From the NCBI GenBank assembly GCA_014706295.1, contig JACSVZ010000002.1, positions 134,419,200 through 134,483,199 of the forward strand: a stretch of DNA of 64,000 bases. The letters run 5' to 3'. This DNA is from Lycocorax pyrrhopterus obiensis. Taxonomy: Eukaryota > Chordata > Aves > Passeriformes > Paradisaeidae. This document shows positions 58,382-64,000 of the stretch, in pieces. A program made the translations under genes and the position numbers. How positions within the stretch are numbered: the stretch's first letter is position 1; each line of letters starts with the position of its first letter. Below the pieces are notes generated by a model. The model did not search any database and was not told where the DNA came from. It saw only the letters and a program-made list of their open reading frames with translations.

Positions 58382-61300
58382 CACATAGCTGGTGGTTGTA
58401 GCAATAAGTATGCATAAGAACAAAGTAATCATCAAGAGCTGGTGAAACTACATGGCACAGTTTGAAATCAAGACTTTATTTCTCTGGGCACAGCTTTGCC
58501 TGCAGAAATTGGGCTCTACCAATTAACTCTTTTTGTGCATACTAATCAATAGTAATATGATTATGACATGAATATACACAAGAAAAACACGTAGGCAAAT
58601 AGCAGGAAACTGTCAGTCAGACGCCACTCTAAAAACTCCACTGATAAAGAAAGAACATCTGAGATTTTCAGAACTTTGAAAGAGATAATTAGCTCCCACA
58701 GCATTGTAATGGCATTTGAACAATAAAGTCCTTACATCTCCTAGAAAATGGCAGATAGCCATAGTAATAGAAGAGGGAAAAGACAATGATTAAAGCTGTA
58801 CAAATGTTTTTGAAGAAGTGAAATTTTGTTGAAGCAAATGTCTTCCAGAGATTTATCTGTTTCAACAACTCTTTTGAACATCCAAGTCTTTCTGACTATT
58901 CCAAGCAGCAAACAGGAGAAATATTAAGATTAATCCTCACATTGCATTAGTTCAGATGTTGGGATGCCAAAGAAAGAGCTTCGAACTCTTAGTCCCACTC
59001 AGAGAGTAAAATATCTATCCCAGATCACAAGAGAGAGGAAACAAATATGTAGTGAAGTCAAAAGAATCCTCACATATAAAACCATTTCTCGTTTTGACTC
59101 AAAAACACATATTTCTCCACAATTTTATTTTGAAAAATTTTCTAGAGGTTTGCGATTTTTTCCAAAATAGAATCAATTTTTTTAAACATTTACTGAAAAA
59201 CTGTGTTTGTCCTTCAGACATCTTTACATGTATATATCTAGTCTTTTTATTACTATGGTGTCATTCATGTCCCACTTTCTTTATCCAATGTAAACTTCTA
59301 TTGTTTTAATTTTGTTATCCAAGTTTGATTCCAGTCTAGAAGAAGACTAGAGATGTGAAACAGTCATCATTGCAAGTTTCAGCTAACTCCTACAAAGATA
59401 TGGTAGTCAGGACATGTTTAAAGGTACATAGAGAGTTGCAGGCCCTTAAATGGCCATTGTTTCCCATCATTATCTTCTCTCATGAAGGCATGTGTTCTTC
59501 ACACAGACTGTCTCTGAAATGCTGAACTGATTTGATATGGCTGCATTGGCAGTGTTTGCTCCCAGGGATTCATTCATGGTTCCTGCAGTCGGCATAATAC
59601 GCTTTACTGTGGCAGCTCTAATTGGCACAACAGGGTATCTGTCAATTCCTAGCCCAGGTCTGATTCAAAAAAATCTAGAGCAGAAGATTTTCCAATATGT
59701 TCCATTCTCCTTTCCTTCCTATCCTTCGGGTTGGTTTCTTGTGCTGAAGTATTAAACACTTTCATGAGTGAATATAATGAGATCTTGTGCTTTCAAAATG
59801 GGCAGTTCTGCCAAGTGCATCTCAATCTGTTAAAAACTTACAGGACTGTTTCAAGGGGTTTTTTAGTAGAAACCAAAAATTCATTCAGATACTACTAAAT
59901 TAAAAGAACAAATACACTCCTGAGTAATACTATGCTTCTCACATTCTCTTCTCTTTCCTCACTTTCTTCTCTCCAGACCTTTCTAAATCTTTCTAAGTCT
60001 TTGCAGAGAACTGTAATGAAATCAGCATATTTTGGACATGCTGACACCATTGAATCAATCATGTTGCAAAGACCCTGAAATATAGACCCAATGTCTGTTC
60101 TGAGAACACAAGATACATAGATGCCTCAATCTGTCACTACATCATAACCCAGAGACCATTAACTTTGGCTGTACTTTTCTGAAGATAATGTGCATCTCAG
60201 CATGGTCTGGATGGAGCAAATGGGATAATTACAAGCTCATGGATTTTGTTTCCATTGCATCACCAGGCATAGCCGCTGTATCCTTTTCTTCTACACACAT
60301 CTGCAACGTGTCCCCTTTTAATAAAGTATTGCTGAGTATGAATATATATATACAACTCTCATATAATTTTGTAAGATCATTTATTGCTGATTTATTTTCT
60401 ATGTTCTTTTAAAAAGCAAATAACAAACAAACTGAGCTATCAACTCCATTTTCAAGTGGCACTGCAATCCAAGTAAGTTCCAAAAATACTGATAAAGGTA
60501 AGTGTACTGATTTACAACAGGAAGCAATAGCAGTTCTTATCAACAAATAAATTGAAATGGAATAAAATAATGTATGCTTCTGAGAGAACAAAATAAAAAG
60601 GAGACTGGATAAGAGATAATCAGCTATGAAGAAAAAGGACCCTTTGCCCCATAAACTGATTATCAGACATTAAAACTCGACAGAATTATATGAATGTATA
60701 CGAATGTTTTAGAATTAAATTTTAATAAAACATTTGATATTGTATATCAAAAAATCTAGCTCGACATATATATCCCAGCCAATATGTATTATTAAAGATA
60801 TAAATGCTAAAGGATAAAATAAAGGATTATAATACAGAAGTAATATCACACTGGAAGAGACAACACATTAAGATGACTGGCAATTGGCCTTATGGGATAT
60901 CTTCATCTGGAAGTTGTAGTATAGGCAGCATGGATGAAATTCTGAGACAGCATTGAATTGGAAAAGGCTTCAGTATCACCTGGAAAGTGAAGGAATAGGA
61001 GCAGGAATTTTTTTCTTTGAAGAACTTTAAATCCCAGGGGAAAAAATATTAATTTCATGCTGTACAGAAGAAGTTAGAAGTCTAGGAAAATTATTGCAGC
61101 ATATAACTATTTTGATAGCAGCAAAGACATAACCCTACAAAATACTATACAGTGTTTCTGAAGCTGAATGAATGACTAAAAGAAAAATCAGTTCTTTCAT
61201 GGTGGTTGTGAAGAGGTACTAAAGATGGGACAGGCCTTCTGTAGCTGGCATTCAGCAAATCATCTGGAACTTTGTGGCAACTAAAGGTTGCTGAAAAGAA

Positions 61301-64000
61301 AAATAAACAGGACTCACGTGTAAGTTAAAATAATGGTCTAAATTTATTTATCTTGGAGAGGGAACAAATAGGGATGAGGCCTAGTAGCAGTCCACATACA
61401 ATTGACAGGTAGGGGCATGGACAGTGAAAAAGGAACTGATTAGGGAGTCAGAAGATGAAATGAAGAATGGATGATTTAGGCTGAGCACCTCAAAGCCTTC
61501 TCACTGGGAGGCATGTTATTCTGCAAAGGAGTCAAAAACATACCAGTTTGAAGGCTTTAAACGTGACTGGATAGAACACTAAAACTAAGAATTCATGCTT
61601 TAAGTCAGGCCTCCACCTGCAAAACCACATTTACACATTTTTGTGTCTGTTAAAGGCTGCTTGGGCTTTAGTCCAGTCCTGAAAACCTCACTGCTCTCTC
61701 CCACCTACAGCTGCTTCTTCCTTCCCTTCTCCCTGCACCTCTATCCTTAAGGCAAGGACATCAGTATTTCTACCCCAGAAAATAATGTCATTGTCCTCTG
61801 TTCTCAACTCTTGAAAGGCTGTGACTTGCACAGCAGAATGTGTGTCTGGACAGAATCCTTCCTATTGACTGTTCCATCCAGCCAGGCCTGCCTTCACTCA
61901 AACACTCACAACCACAGCCTCCATCATTCTCTGTTCCCTAGATTGTTTTTAATGTTGCACTTTTCACCATTATTATGTCAGATTTATTTTTATGGGTTAT
62001 AAATAAAATTTATCAGTATATTCATCTGCATGTTTTTCATATAGTGAAGTCAACTGAATGGTTTTGTGAATTATAAGCAAGTCCATCATTTCAGCAAAGG
62101 TTCTCCAAACTGGTTTATTGGATTGAAGTTAGAAGAGGGGTTTAAAAGCTGAACAAATTTTGGCGGGTTTTATCTCTATTAATTGGTGTTGGGACCCCAT
62201 TTACCTTATCATTTTATATCAATCACTGGTGACATTATTTCTGGCTTAAGTAAAAAACATCAGCCACTGTCTTTTCATAAAAAATCATGCTTACAAAAAC
62301 CTACAAGATGACCTTTCATCATCTTATGTAAAATCACCAAATATTTGTTTTTAAATATTCAAGTTATTAGTTTGGATTTAGATTATATTTTTTAAAAATA
62401 AATACATTTCAGGTATTACTTACTTAAAATTTGTTGATTTCTGACTTGTTGTAGGCAAATATAATCAATCATCCACACCATGCATAGCCAAAAATGACTG
62501 AGGTTTGCAATGAGATATTGGAAATCTTTACATTTTCTAAAATAATATTTATTTTTAATATCCTGAACAACATGTATTTCAAGTGTTAGAAATAAAGTGC
62601 TTGGGATATATATAGTAGAAAGAGTTGAATTTCAGGCAAAGGTGACTGGAATAGATGAGTGAAAAGAGTGCAGAGGAATTAAGTGCTGAGAGCTGCAGTA
62701 ATGTGATGCTTCAGGTTTTTCTTCTGTAGACAAGTCTTGTAAAGTCTACAAATCCTGTGCTGGGCTAGAGCAGTCTTGTTTTCAGGCCCCTGCTCTCAGG
62801 CCCTTGTCCTAACCCCAGGTAAAGGGGAAGTCAGGACTCGTTTTCTTGGTTCCCACCTGTGCACAAGCATGCACATGCATACACACAAAATGGAGTCAGA
62901 GTTGGGATTAAGATGAAATCAAAAAGCAATTAAAATGACTGATGGATTAGTGGAGAAAGAATTTAAATGGATTTAGCTTTGTTTGTCTCACCAATGACAA
63001 AGAAAATGCATCAAAGAACCTAAAAGGGAAAAAATAAAATTATTTGCAGCCTATAAAAGACTAAAGTTTCATTCTTTGATTTTTTGTCAAAGACCACATT
63101 TTGGGAAGAAGGGAGAGAAAAAAGTATCCTGCAGCCACACTTCATCTGCTGCTTATTCTATTCTCCTTCCTGCTGAGTTTGAAGAGGCACAGCCTGGCTT
63201 CTGAAGGCATTCGGTGTCCTGATTGAGCAGCCTCTGCTTTTCTGTTGCACCTTCTGGAGCTCCTCGTCACTGCTCACTGACGAGATTTAATCCACCTTGA
63301 ATATGGCTTACATCTTCTAAGCCGCTACTGTTTTTTCAGATATCTTTTCCTGAAACAAAAGCTCATCTGCTGCATTAAATGAAGGGCAGTTATTTTACCA
63401 CCACAGTCTCCTGAGCAGCAATGTTAAGCCCTTTGAAGATGGTTTCCCAAAATTCTGATAAAATGTGTGCAGTTACTGTCAGAAACTTGCTTTTCCTACA
63501 TAATGCTAATAAAGATGCTACATATTGACAATGTCCAATTCCAAGCCTCCAGTTCTCCCCAATATGGATAAATCACTCTGCAATGCCATATGTATGTGAA
63601 ATACCTTGCAACAGAAATAGAGTTAACTTTATATAAAACCTAGAAGTATTTGACAAGTGCTAAAATAATATGAGACATGGAACACCATGGACTCACCTTT
63701 GCTATTAGGTCCTGCACAACCTACCGTCAGCAGAATGTACTCCTGCCTACATAAATCTTGCCAGGAGTGAACAGCTCTTACTAGAGGCATAATTATAGAC
63801 AGAAGTGTGGGTATGCCTCAGTTCATGGGCAATGGAAAATAATCAAAGATCTCCTCTCATAAAAAGCCATGTGCATTGCAAACTACACAAAACTTCTGAA
63901 GTGCTGAAGACATTGAGTGTCACCACCAGCAGGGTGTGTATGTTAGCCCGATAAAAAGCATACGATTGCCTGCAGCCCGGTGAAGTGAACAGCGCTGTGA
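58382..64000. other. AT-rich intergenic DNA, no gene recognised
   Basis: Only short open frames (none above about 90 codons) and no recognised repeats or RNA genes. Confidence 0.55.

Noticed and set aside
1..64000. tRNA, rRNA, CRISPR or bacterial operon features
   Set aside because: None seen; the sequence is vertebrate nuclear DNA.

Overview
The window looks like avian nuclear DNA, probably from a songbird or a close relative. Its dispersed repeats are almost all CR1 retrotransposons of the bird/reptile type, it carries a probable solo LTR of avian endogenous-retrovirus character, and its base composition is AT-rich with a few isolated GC-rich islands. No bacterial gene organisation, CRISPR array, rRNA or tRNA was seen.

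One protein-coding segment can be supported firmly: the first coding exon of angiopoietin-1 (ANGPT1), on the minus strand at 9624-9920. It encodes 99 residues with a signal peptide, the N-terminal cysteines and the start of the coiled coil, and it ends at a consensus splice donor. Bases 1-9617 are therefore the beginning of ANGPT1 intron 1. Everything above about 10.1 kb lies upstream of the gene. In vertebrates ANGPT1 is followed on that side by a long gene-poor interval toward RSPO2/EIF3E, and the lack of further convincing coding exons fits this.

Layout: 1-9617, intron 1 with a 1.1-kb CR1 copy, a perfect hairpin and a Smad-type palindrome. 9624-9920, ANGPT1 exon 1, with 5' UTR just above it. 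10.1-23.3 kb, unique intergenic DNA with a pair of adjacent hairpins at 18.25 kb. 23.28-24.93 kb, a CR1 fragment, a small CpG island and a 1-kb GC-rich minisatellite built from about 10-bp units, whose very long open frames on both strands are artefacts. 25-34 kb, AT-rich DNA with two CR1 pieces and TA microsatellites. 33.95-34.47 kb, a probable solo LTR with a duplicated 63-bp block. 38.2-43.8 kb, a GC-richer stretch with exon-like segments on the plus strand, possibly a decayed gene but unassigned. 51.8-58.4 kb, three more CR1 copies, one of them old and diverged. 58.4-64 kb, plain AT-rich intergenic DNA.

No gene network can be described from one exon. The regulatory interest lies in possible ANGPT1 control elements (intron 1 and upstream) and in the CpG island/minisatellite. 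No previously undescribed multi-gene system was found.
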